From assembly GCA_016200825.1 (NCBI GenBank), contig JACQEA010000008.1, positions 1 to 7,881 of the forward strand: 7,881 bases of DNA. Reading direction: 5' to 3'. Of the stretch, positions 1 to 5,341 are shown piece after piece; within the stretch, counting starts at the first letter, position 1; each line of letters starts with the position of its first letter. Below the pieces are notes generated by a model that was not told the DNA's origin, searched no databases, and saw nothing but the letters and a program-made list of their open reading frames with translations. Both the position numbers and the translations under genes were made by a program. This DNA is from Chloroflexota bacterium. Its GTDB lineage: Bacteria > Chloroflexota > Anaerolineae > UBA4142.

Positions 1-441
1 GGGCATCTCCTTTTCAGCACGCGCCATGACAGAGTTCATCACTTGCGCGAGGGTTACATGATCCAAGCGTTGCGCGGCCGCGCGCTCGGCTTTCTTGAAA
101 TAGCCATCCAGCACCGCCTGCATATTTCGTCCGATGTCACAACGCGAATTAGCTGGGTGGCGTGGCATCGCGAACAAGGGATCCGTTTCAAGCGAATGAT
201 AGATATCTCGCAAGCTGATCGTTTCGGGCTTGCGGTTGAGATACCACCCGCCGCACGCGCCCGATTGCGATGTCACGATCTGTGATTCGCGCAGCCTACC
301 TAGAATTCGCCGAATCACGACCGGATTCGTATTTACGCTTGACGCGATCATCTCCGACGTGATCGAATCGTTTTCATTTTTCCGCATCGCTAAAAAGACG
401 AGCGTATGGACAGCGACGGCAAAACGACTGCTGGTATGCAT
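1..441 (-). CDS. Rrf2-family transcriptional regulator (YwnA-like), 3' end outside window
   Basis: Translating the minus strand from the ATG at 441 gives 147 codons with no stop up to the window edge, so the C-terminus is missing. The N-terminal ~80 residues match the Rrf2 winged-helix layout: SSRFAVAVHTLVFLA opens the fold, SEMIASSVNTNPVVIRRIL is the recognition-helix segment, and a GACGGWYL wing leads into LRDIYHSLE. Residues 96-118 (SRCDIGRNMQAVLDGYF) resemble the C-terminal part of YwnA-type members, which often carry a lone cysteine there; here it is Cys101, with Cys63 in the wing. No three-Cys iron-sulfur cluster motif of the IscR/NsrR type is visible in the part present. Family members are DNA-binding repressors that sense redox or metabolic signals; the signal here is unknown. 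The gene has its own promoter and a palindrome just upstream, suggesting autoregulation. Confidence 0.9.
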   Translation of the reverse strand, partial: MHTSSRFAVAVHTLVFLAMRKNENDSITSEMIASSVNTNPVVIRRILGRLRESQIVTSQSGACGGWYLNRKPETISLRDIYHSLETDPLFAMPRHPANSRCDIGRNMQAVLDGYFKKAERAAAQRLDHVTLAQVMNSVMARAEKEMP

Positions 442-458
442 GATGGCGCTCTATTAAC

Positions 459-477
459 TGTAACTATTATAGTTACA
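459..477. promoter_or_regulatory. Perfect 19-bp palindromic operator upstream of the Rrf2 gene
   Basis: TGTAACTAT-T-ATAGTTACA is a perfect 9-1-9 inverted repeat. It begins 17 bp upstream of the Rrf2 start codon and fully covers the -10 box of the predicted promoter. Its size and symmetry fit a site for a dimeric winged-helix repressor, so autorepression by the adjacent Rrf2 protein is the simplest reading (inference). Confidence 0.8.
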
Positions 478-493
478 AATAGAATTTTGTCAA
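466..493 (-). promoter_or_regulatory. Sigma-70 type promoter for the Rrf2 gene
   Basis: On the minus strand a TTGACA -35 box (488-493) is separated by 16 bp from a TATAAT -10 box (466-471). Both hexamers match consensus exactly. The expected transcription start is near 459, leaving a leader of about 17 nt before the ATG at 441. The -10 box sits inside the palindrome, so repressor binding would block polymerase. Confidence 0.8.
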
Positions 494-515
494 GTCGGTC
501 ATGTTTCCGTCAGCG

Positions 516-1161
516 TTAATTCGCGTTGAGGACAAAATTGTAGAGCGCAATTTTGCGATTCGCAGAATCTTGCCACGTGATTACAAGTTTTGAATCGAAA
601 ATGCCGTCGGCACTGTTTTGTTTTTCTTCCGGGAAATATAACTGCGTCGTCAAGATCGCTTGGTTCGGCGCTTTGGACTTTGACGTGAAGGTGCCGCGTG
701 CGCCCGGGATACAACCCGGGCAAAATTGTTTCGAGCGCGTAGCGTCCGCTGGCGTCCGTAAATTGATGACCGCGCAACGTGTAACCCGCGTTATCGTATT
801 CGCCTTTATCATTCGCTTGCCAAAAATCGAGCCACGCGCGCGCGATGGGTTTGCAATCGCGCGCGAGAACATAGCCTGTCACCGTCACTTGAGTTCCGGT
901 CATGCCCGGCGCAATCAGCGACGCGAGTTCCGGCGTGTTGGCTTTGTAATATGGTCCTTCCGTTTGTGCCGGCGTGATGTTATTATTGCAATTCGTTGGC
1001 GGCGCGACCACTTGCGCGGCAACAGTCGGTTGAGACGCGCGCGCGGTTGATTGCGCGGGCAGCGGTGTGGTTGAACTGGTGCATGCGGCAAGCGCGAAAA
1101 AAATAGTTATCATGCCTGTGACAATCCCCAAAGATTGCGCGGAAGAAAAATTTTTTTTCAT
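516..1161 (-). pseudogene. Lipoprotein intradiol ring-cleavage dioxygenase-like protein, one-base frameshift
   Basis: The reading frame starts at the ATG at 1161. It encodes a signal peptide with lipobox LAAC (Cys27), so the product would be a membrane-anchored exported lipoprotein. A linker rich in Thr, Ala and Pro follows, then an intradiol dioxygenase core: TEGPYY (68-72), GEYDNAGYTLRGHQF, and GLYPGRTRHLHVKV, with Tyr151, His157 and His159 as likely iron ligands. Related catechol or protocatechuate dioxygenases cleave aromatic rings with Fe(III); the substrate here is unknown. After residue 163 the frame goes wrong: one extra base in the TTT run at 672-674 (AAA on the coding strand) shifts it. 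The expected tail (APNQAILTTQLYFPEE... to FVLNAN, stop at 516-518) continues in another frame. Corrected, the protein would be about 214 residues, normal for this small family. The unshifted frame runs on to 499 as nonsense. The cause may be a sequencing error or a genuine mutation. All candidate iron ligands precede the shift. Confidence 0.85.
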
Positions 1162-1166
1162 TTCAT

Positions 1167-4145
1167 TTATTCCCTTTTCAACGACGTTCTTTTCTTCTCT
1201 GTGCCCTCTGTGACCCCTGTGGTTGAATCGTTCGGCAAATTGCTAAACGCGATTTTGCCGTTCTCCATCAAGACGCGATGCGTGAATAATCGTTCGTCCA
1301 CATGCACATGGCTGATCAGAAAAATTTGATCGAACGCGCGCGCGATTTCACCTTCGGTCAATAAATAAATCAGCGCCTCGGCGCGTTCACTGTCGAACGA
1401 GCCGAGCGGTTCATCGAGAAAAATAAATGACGGCGCGGCGCCGCGCTCTTGCGGCAACGTGGCGAGCGCGAACGCCAGCCGCAACGCGAGCGAAAACTGA
1501 TCGCGCGTGCCGCCGCTGAAAATATTTTTTTCTTTGAAACCGCCGCCGCGTTCGTCCCACACTTGAATTTTGTACGTCTCGTCATCCAACCGCGCGTCAT
1601 AGTACCGATCGCGCGTAATTTGCGGCAAAATCCGCCGCAGATAATCCATCGTCGCGGGCAAAACTTTTTGCATGATGCGCCGCCGCGCGAGTTGCGTCAT
1701 CTCCGCGCCGCGCTCGCGCACTTGCAATTGCCGCGCGGTTTGCGCGTACGTCGCGCGACATTCGTCGCGGTTCAACGCTTCGCCGCTCAAGCCCAATTCG
1801 CGTTCCAAGTTCGCGTGTTGATCTTCTAATGATCGCACGCGTCCGACCAACTCGCGATGTTGACCGCGCAATTCCGCTTCATCGCCCAAATCCATCGCGC
1901 GCAATTTTTCTGCCAACGAATTCAATTCGTCTGCCGCGATTGTTGCAGAGAGTGGGCGACCGGCGGCTGGCAATCGTTCTTGAATTTGCGCGATCAACTC
2001 AGCAGTGTTGCGTTCGCGTGTGGCGCGCTCGCCTTCTTTGCGGCCTAATTCATTTTCGATCTCGCGCGCGGCTTGTAACGCGGCTTCGCCGCCAAGCGAA
2101 TCATATTCCGCGCGCAGGGCTTTGCCGAACGCGGTGTAATCGTCGAGCGTGAGCGCAGGATTCCACGCGAGCGCGTCGGCTTTCACTGCGCGCGCGTTTT
2201 CGTACATTTGCCGCGCGCGCGCGGACTGTGAGGCGAGTTGTTCTTCGCGCCGCGAAATTTCTTCTTGCAAACGCGCGGCGTCGCGCGCGCGACGATTGAT
2301 TTGTTCGGCTTGCGCTTCGTTTTGAAAAACCGCGCGCTGAATCGTCGCGACGTCGGCGCGAACGTCCAGTGTTCGCGCGATTTTTTCTACGCGCGGCTCC
2401 CAGCGCGCGCGAATTTCTTTTGCCTTGGCGGCTTTGCGCGCGTTGATATTTTTTTCACGCTCCACATTTGCGGGATCCGCGATTTGGCTTTGGCGCGCCA
2501 ACTCTCCTAGCACCGCGCGCGCGTTCACCAATCGTTCTCGTAGCGCGTCGTGTTCGCCGCGTAATTCGGCGGACGTTTTATTTTTCATTTCGCGCGCGAT
2601 GAGAACGCGGCGCGCCTGCGCGACCTCGCTTGTTTCTGGAATTCCCGCGCCTAATTGCGCGAGCCGCGCGCGCGCGTCTTGCAATCGCGCGCGTTGGCTT
2701 TCGTTGGATTCGCCGCGCGCGAGCGCGTGTCCTTCCGCGCGCCCCACCGCTTCCGACGCGCGCGCGAGATCGCGCCACAGCGTTGACGCGCGGAACGCGA
2801 GCAAGCCGAGCGTCGCCAGCGCGAGCGGCGCGAAGATGAGCGCAGAGATTCCAATTGCCGCGAGGATGAAAACAACTAACAGCGCGGCAAGTCCGTAAAC
2901 TTGGAGGCGTAATTGGCGCGCGATTTTTTCGCGCGCAATCTTTTTTTCGGCGATGGCATCCTCGCCCGTTTCGTCGGCGGGCGCGCGCTGCGCGGCGATC
3001 CATTCTCCCAACGCCTCGCCGATTTCGTACTCGCGCAACTGATTTTCCAATTGCGCCAATTCTTTTTCGTCGCGCGCGACGCTCGCGCTTAGATCGTTCA
3101 ACCGTGTTGCGTTCTGCGCGACCAATTGCGCGCGTTGCGCGTTTGTGTTTTCCGCCGCGCGAATTTGATCGAGGCGCGTGACGTGATGGAACAAATGGCG
3201 TAAATTATTTGCGCGCGTTTTGAGGTTGGGCGCGTCCATCGTCGCGCGATTGGCTTCCGCAAATTCGGCGCGCGCGTGTTCAAGTTCGCGCGTGATTTCT
3301 TCCGCGCGTTCGAGCGCGTCGCGCGCGTCTTTGACGTTACTCATTGCCTCGCGCAATTGATTCATTTGCTCGACGCGTTGTGTCGCCGCGTCGCGCTGTG
3401 CCGCCAGCGCGCGAATCTCGGCGTCCATTATTTCCAATGCGCGCAGTTCGTTCAGCGCGCTCTCGACCGCGCCGCGCAGATCAATCAACGTGAGTTGGCT
3501 TTCCACTTGGCGTAAATTTTCTTGATGTTGCGGTAATTCAAATTGGAGATCGGCGAGTTCGGCGCGGGTGAGCAAACGATCGAGCGATTGTTTTTCTTCG
3601 GCGCGGATTTTGAATTCAGTTTCCAAATCTACCAAGCGGTCGAGATTCAAAAGTTTGGCGAGCGACTCTTCGCGTTTGGGTCGGCTCAGCCCTTCTAACT
3701 TTTCCAATTTTTTTTGTTCGACAAAACACGTGTTGAGCAACGCTTCGCCGTCGAATCCTAATTCGTCAATCAAACGTTTATTCACCGGCGTGTTGCCGCG
3801 AATTTCTTCCGGCGCGCTGCCCGCGCGCGAAATATCCAGTTGCCACTGATTCGCTTTATCGCGAATGATGGTGCGCGTGATTTTAAAAGTGCGAGTCCCG
3901 CTGGCGATTTCTAATTCGACGCGCGCTTTTTCTTTTTCGTACGCGATCAGCGCGTCGAGATTGCGCGCGCTGCCTTCGGTCGCGAGCGCGGCGCCAAACA
4001 GCCCAAAGAAAACCGCTTCAAACAGCGTGGACTTGCCCGCTTCATTTTTGCCTTGCACCAAAATGCGCGCGTGCGCGGGAAAATGCAATTCGATTTCTTG
4101 GAGTTGTTTAAAGTTGTTGACGTAGAGGCGTTTCAAATGAATCAT
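1167..4145 (-). CDS. SbcC/Rad50/YhaN-like coiled-coil ATPase with a central hydrophobic hairpin
   Basis: This 992-residue protein has the split ABC-type ATPase head of SMC/Rad50 proteins. The N-terminal lobe has Walker A GKNEAGKST (32-40) and a Q-loop glutamine in CFVEQKK (Gln144). The C-terminal lobe has signature FSGGT (876-880), Walker B FIFLDEP (907-913), a D-loop LGSFD and an H-loop His946. Between the lobes lie long Glu/Arg/Ala-rich coiled coils. No CXXC zinc hook is present: the only cysteines are Cys140 and Cys796. Instead residues 416-451 (2793-2900) are uncharged and strongly hydrophobic (VYGLAALLVVF...LGLLAF), with a proline at 440, like one long or two short membrane helices. Rad50/SbcC proteins normally pair with an Mre11/SbcD nuclease in DNA-end processing; no such gene lies next to it in this window. 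The role is therefore inferred only at the level of a DNA-associated or membrane-tethered ATPase. The start ATG at 4145 has no clear Shine-Dalgarno sequence but matches the conserved MIHLKRLYVNNFKQ opening. The last ~22 residues derive from an intergenic-type repeat. Confidence 0.9.
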   Translation of the reverse strand: MIHLKRLYVNNFKQLQEIELHFPAHARILVQGKNEAGKSTLFEAVFFGLFGAALATEGSARNLDALIAYEKEKARVELEIASGTRTFKITRTIIRDKANQWQLDISRAGSAPEEIRGNTPVNKRLIDELGFDGEALLNTCFVEQKKLEKLEGLSRPKREESLAKLLNLDRLVDLETEFKIRAEEKQSLDRLLTRAELADLQFELPQHQENLRQVESQLTLIDLRGAVESALNELRALEIMDAEIRALAAQRDAATQRVEQMNQLREAMSNVKDARDALERAEEITRELEHARAEFAEANRATMDAPNLKTRANNLRHLFHHVTRLDQIRAAENTNAQRAQLVAQNATRLNDLSASVARDEKELAQLENQLREYEIGEALGEWIAAQRAPADETGEDAIAEKKIAREKIARQLRLQVYGLAALLVVFILAAIGISALIFAPLALATLGLLAFRASTLWRDLARASEAVGRAEGHALARGESNESQRARLQDARARLAQLGAGIPETSEVAQARRVLIAREMKNKTSAELRGEHDALRERLVNARAVLGELARQSQIADPANVEREKNINARKAAKAKEIRARWEPRVEKIARTLDVRADVATIQRAVFQNEAQAEQINRRARDAARLQEEISRREEQLASQSARARQMYENARAVKADALAWNPALTLDDYTAFGKALRAEYDSLGGEAALQAAREIENELGRKEGERATRERNTAELIAQIQERLPAAGRPLSATIAADELNSLAEKLRAMDLGDEAELRGQHRELVGRVRSLEDQHANLERELGLSGEALNRDECRATYAQTARQLQVRERGAEMTQLARRRIMQKVLPATMDYLRRILPQITRDRYYDARLDDETYKIQVWDERGGGFKEKNIFSGGTRDQFSLALRLAFALATLPQERGAAPSFIFLDEPLGSFDSERAEALIYLLTEGEIARAFDQIFLISHVHVDERLFTHRVLMENGKIAFSNLPNDSTTGVTEGTEKKRTSLKRE
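1171..1178 (-). promoter_or_regulatory. Ribosome binding site of the dioxygenase gene, inside the ATPase 3' end
   Basis: AAAAGGGA on the minus strand lies 9 nt before the ATG at 1161 and within the last codons of the upstream ATPase gene, whose stop codon (1167-1169) is only 5 nt from this ATG. The layout suggests translational coupling and one transcript for both genes. Confidence 0.6.
1197..1223. repeat. Three tandem 9-bp units (CTCTGTGNN) within the ATPase 3' end
   Basis: CTCTGTGCC, CTCTGTGAC and CCCTGTGGT lie head to tail. Read as the ATPase gene they are in frame and give TTG-VTE-GTE (residues 975-983). From general knowledge, phrases of this CTCTGTG type are common as intergenic repeats in bacteria, so coding use here looks secondary. 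Confidence 0.7.
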
Positions 4146-4182
4146 GGTTTGGAGATTTGAGCTTGGAAGAATGTCGTTTTTG

Positions 4183-4209
4183 AAAAAAGGACGGCGTGGA
4201 TGCCGTCCT
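4183..4209 (-). terminator. Rho-independent terminator after the CopG-type antitoxin gene
   Basis: AGGACGGC (4188-4195) pairs with GCCGTCCT (4202-4209) across a 6-nt loop, an 8-bp GC-rich stem. On the minus strand it is followed by a run of T (complement of the A run at 4183-4188). It starts 6 bp after the stop codon at 4216 and 38 bp before the ATPase ATG at 4145, so it should separate the island from the ATPase gene. Confidence 0.8.
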
Positions 4210-4215
4210 ATCGCG

Positions 4216-4474
4216 TTATCGTACGCTCAATTCATTTTTCAATCTCTCTTGCAGCCAGGCTCGCATCAACTGTTGATAAGGCAGACCTTTTCGCTTGGCG
4301 AGTTTCTTGATTGCGTCAAGATCATTTGCGGGTAAAGCCAACTGTTCGCGCTTGCGGCGCGGCAATCTCAATTTCAACTGCAGGCAACGCGTCAATAAAG
4401 TCGGCGGCAGGATGTGTTGCCCAGTATTTTCTTTCAGCGTCTTCTGTTCTGAATGTTGGGGTTTTGATTTTCAT
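4216..4474 (-). pseudogene. CopG-type (BrnA-like) antitoxin, frameshifted
   Basis: The 5' part reads MKIKTPTFRTEDAERKYWATHPAADFIDALPAVEIEI from the ATG at 4474 (an in-frame ATG at 4483 is possible). It matches the start of CopG/AHS antitoxins, which typically show K-x-P-x-F, E..E..W..H and D-(F/Y)-(I/L)-D. The ribbon-helix-helix part continues in another frame: PRRKREQLALPANDLDAIKKLAKRKGLPYQQLMRAWLQERLKNE, with stop at 4216-4218. The join needs one base removed near 4350-4366, a GC-rich CGCCGCGCC stretch. Unshifted, the first frame stops at 4322-4324 after about 50 residues. Corrected length is about 85 residues, normal for the family. Such proteins bind DNA as dimers and neutralise a BrnT-type nuclease toxin; no intact toxin gene lies upstream, only a possible stub. 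GGGA at 4482-4485 is a weak ribosome binding site for the 4474 start. Sequencing error is an alternative explanation. Confidence 0.75.
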
Positions 4475-4592
4475 TTCGTTCATCCCATTCAAAATCTGCG
4501 ATGGTCAAAGGCAATCCGCTTCCTCGCGTCGCTATGGTTTCGATGAACTCGGCAAAAGTATAACATCTTTCGCGATGACGAGCAAAGTAAGA

Positions 4593-4724
4593 TCATCGCA
4601 GTTCATAAATCTCTCCAAACTTTTTTTGCAAATACCGCACGTACGGTTTCACGTCAATAAATCCGCCGACAACTTTATCCATCGTCTCGCGCGGCGTGAA
4701 CTTGCGCCCGTGCCGATGTATTGC
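4593..4724 (-). pseudogene. C-terminal remnant (43 codons) of a second M32 carboxypeptidase gene
   Basis: The minus strand reads AIHRHGRKFTPRETMDKVVG, continuing to QKKFGEIYELR and a natural TGA at 4593-4595. It aligns codon for codon with the last 43 codons of the intact carboxypeptidase gene at 5342-6850, which ends GEIYGIK. The remnant begins immediately after the toxin stop codon (4725-4727); nothing M32-like is visible further 5'. It has no start codon or ribosome binding site and is best read as a scar of a truncated paralogue or of an older allele. Confidence 0.9.
4604..4712. repeat. Direct repeat copy A (109 bp), left of the toxin-antitoxin pair
   Basis: This segment matches 5353-5461 in the same orientation at 105 of 109 positions by eye. 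The four differences are all transitions at third codon positions and silent in the M32 frame. The two copies bracket the AbrB/RelE pair with a fixed offset of 749 bp. Confidence 0.92.
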
Positions 4725-4985
4725 TCATGGATTCCTCAACGTTTCCTCGTGTCCGCCAACTGTCCTCAGAATCAGATCGTTGCCCTCCCGCTGATATGTC
4801 AGACGATGTTTCAAATCGACGCGCGCTTCATAAATACCAGTTGAACCTTCAATGGGATGCGATTGTAAACTGGGATGTCGGAAATCCGTTTCCAACAGGC
4901 GCAGCGCTTTGTCTACTTTCTTTTGAATATTCGTTGGCAAATCAGCGTACGCGCGCACAAACCGCTCGGTGAGAATCAGCGACAT
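4725..4985 (-). CDS. RelE/ParE-superfamily toxin
   Basis: This 86-residue basic protein has the layout of small RelE-fold toxins. The N-terminal strand is SLILTERFVRAY. Two helices follow (DLPTNIQKKVDKALRLLETDF), then the HPSLQSHPIEGSTGIYEARV strand, the HRLTYQREGNDLILRTVG hairpin and the tail GGHEETLRNP. The Arg in HRLTY and the His in GGHEE sit where YoeB/RelE-like nucleases carry functional residues, so ribosome-dependent mRNA cleavage is plausible. A ParE-like gyrase poison cannot be excluded. The start at 4985 lies 5 bp after the antitoxin stop (4991-4993), with no obvious Shine-Dalgarno sequence, which suggests coupling to antitoxin translation. The gene appears complete, and its TGA abuts the M32 remnant. 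Confidence 0.85.
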   Translation of the reverse strand: MSLILTERFVRAYADLPTNIQKKVDKALRLLETDFRHPSLQSHPIEGSTGIYEARVDLKHRLTYQREGNDLILRTVGGHEETLRNP

Positions 4986-4990
4986 GATTG

Positions 4991-5281
4991 TTAGTGTAAC
5001 TGAGAGGCGCGTTGATGCAAGAATTTGATTGCATCATCCGCGCTCTTGAATTTGTGAACGCGCCCTGATCGCAAATCCTCTTCGGCTTCGCGCTCGGCTT
5101 CCTGCCACGCATCTGTCCAAAACCATTCTTGACCTTTCCGAATCAACCGCTTGGGACGAAGGACGATGGCTTCGCCTTCCACTTCGGCAGTGACGAAATC
5201 GCCTTCCTTTAGTCCCAGTTTGCGGCGAATGGCAGCAGGCAAGGTCAACTGGAATCCTTTGCCAAGTTGTAATAGCCCCAT
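4991..5281 (-). CDS. AbrB/SpoVT-domain antitoxin
   Basis: This is a 96-residue protein from the ATG at 5281. Residues ~1-46 form a SpoVT-AbrB swapped-hairpin DNA-binding domain: LGKGFQLTLPAAIRRKLGLKEGDFVTAEV, then EAIVLRPK. The rest is charged and probably helical (WTDAWQEAEREAEEDLRSGRVHKFKSADDAIKFL). Its GRVxxFxSxDDxxxFL segment resembles the toxin-wrapping tails of several antitoxin families. It should bind its own promoter and neutralise the toxin encoded 5 bp downstream. AbrB-fold antitoxins with RelE-fold toxins have a precedent in PrlF-YhaV. I chose ATG 5281 over GTG 5287 because AAAGGAG at 5289-5295 is 7 nt from the ATG but only 1 nt from the GTG. Confidence 0.88.
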   Translation of the reverse strand: MGLLQLGKGFQLTLPAAIRRKLGLKEGDFVTAEVEGEAIVLRPKRLIRKGQEWFWTDAWQEAEREAEEDLRSGRVHKFKSADDAIKFLHQRASQLH

Positions 5282-5288
5282 AGTCACG

Positions 5289-5295
5289 CTCCTTT
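5289..5295 (-). promoter_or_regulatory. Ribosome binding site of the AbrB-type antitoxin
   Basis: AAAGGAG on the minus strand, a strong Shine-Dalgarno match, lies 7 nt before the ATG at 5281. This spacing decides the start against the GTG at 5287. Confidence 0.75.
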
Positions 5296-5302
5296 CGCGG
5301 AA

Positions 5303-5330
5303 ATCATATCACACATTACGCACTACGCAA
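5303..5330 (-). promoter_or_regulatory. Likely promoter of the toxin-antitoxin operon
   Basis: On the minus strand TATGAT (5303-5308), preceded by TG one base upstream (extended -10), stands 16 bp from TTGCGT (5325-5330), a partial -35 match. Transcription would start near 5296, leaving a ~15-nt leader before the ATG. The -35 box and much of the spacer lie in the heptamer repeat. Confidence 0.5.
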
Positions 5331-5341
5331 CACGCATCACT
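5314..5341. repeat. Four tandem heptamers (CANNACN) between carboxypeptidase and antitoxin genes
   Basis: CATTACG, CACTACG, CAACACG and CATCACT are contiguous and end directly at the carboxypeptidase stop codon (5342-5344). Phrases such as ACGCACTACGCAACACGC look like an intergenic repeat family. Here the array fills the gap and supplies the likely -35 region of the toxin-antitoxin promoter. Confidence 0.65.

Noticed and set aside
702..721. GCCCGGG/CCCGGGC hairpin as a possible terminator
   Set aside because: It lies inside the dioxygenase core, arises from the repeated Pro-Gly codons of LPGLYPGR, and has no T run on the coding strand.
553..1050. Plus-strand open frame of 165 codons
   Set aside because: It is antisense to the dioxygenase gene, which has clear family motifs; no ribosome binding site or recognisable domain is visible.
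4497..4592. In-frame stretch after the M32 remnant stop (CYTFAEFIETIATRG...) as a gene end
   Set aside because: No start codon, ribosome binding site or family match could be supported; it is probably intergenic or repeat-derived sequence.
4311..4844. Plus-strand open frame of 177 codons
   Set aside because: It crosses the antisense of the CopG gene, the M32 remnant and the toxin end, which all have family support on the minus strand.
5282..5287. GTG start at 5287 for the antitoxin
   Set aside because: It is only 1 nt from the ribosome binding site; the ATG at 5281 has proper spacing.
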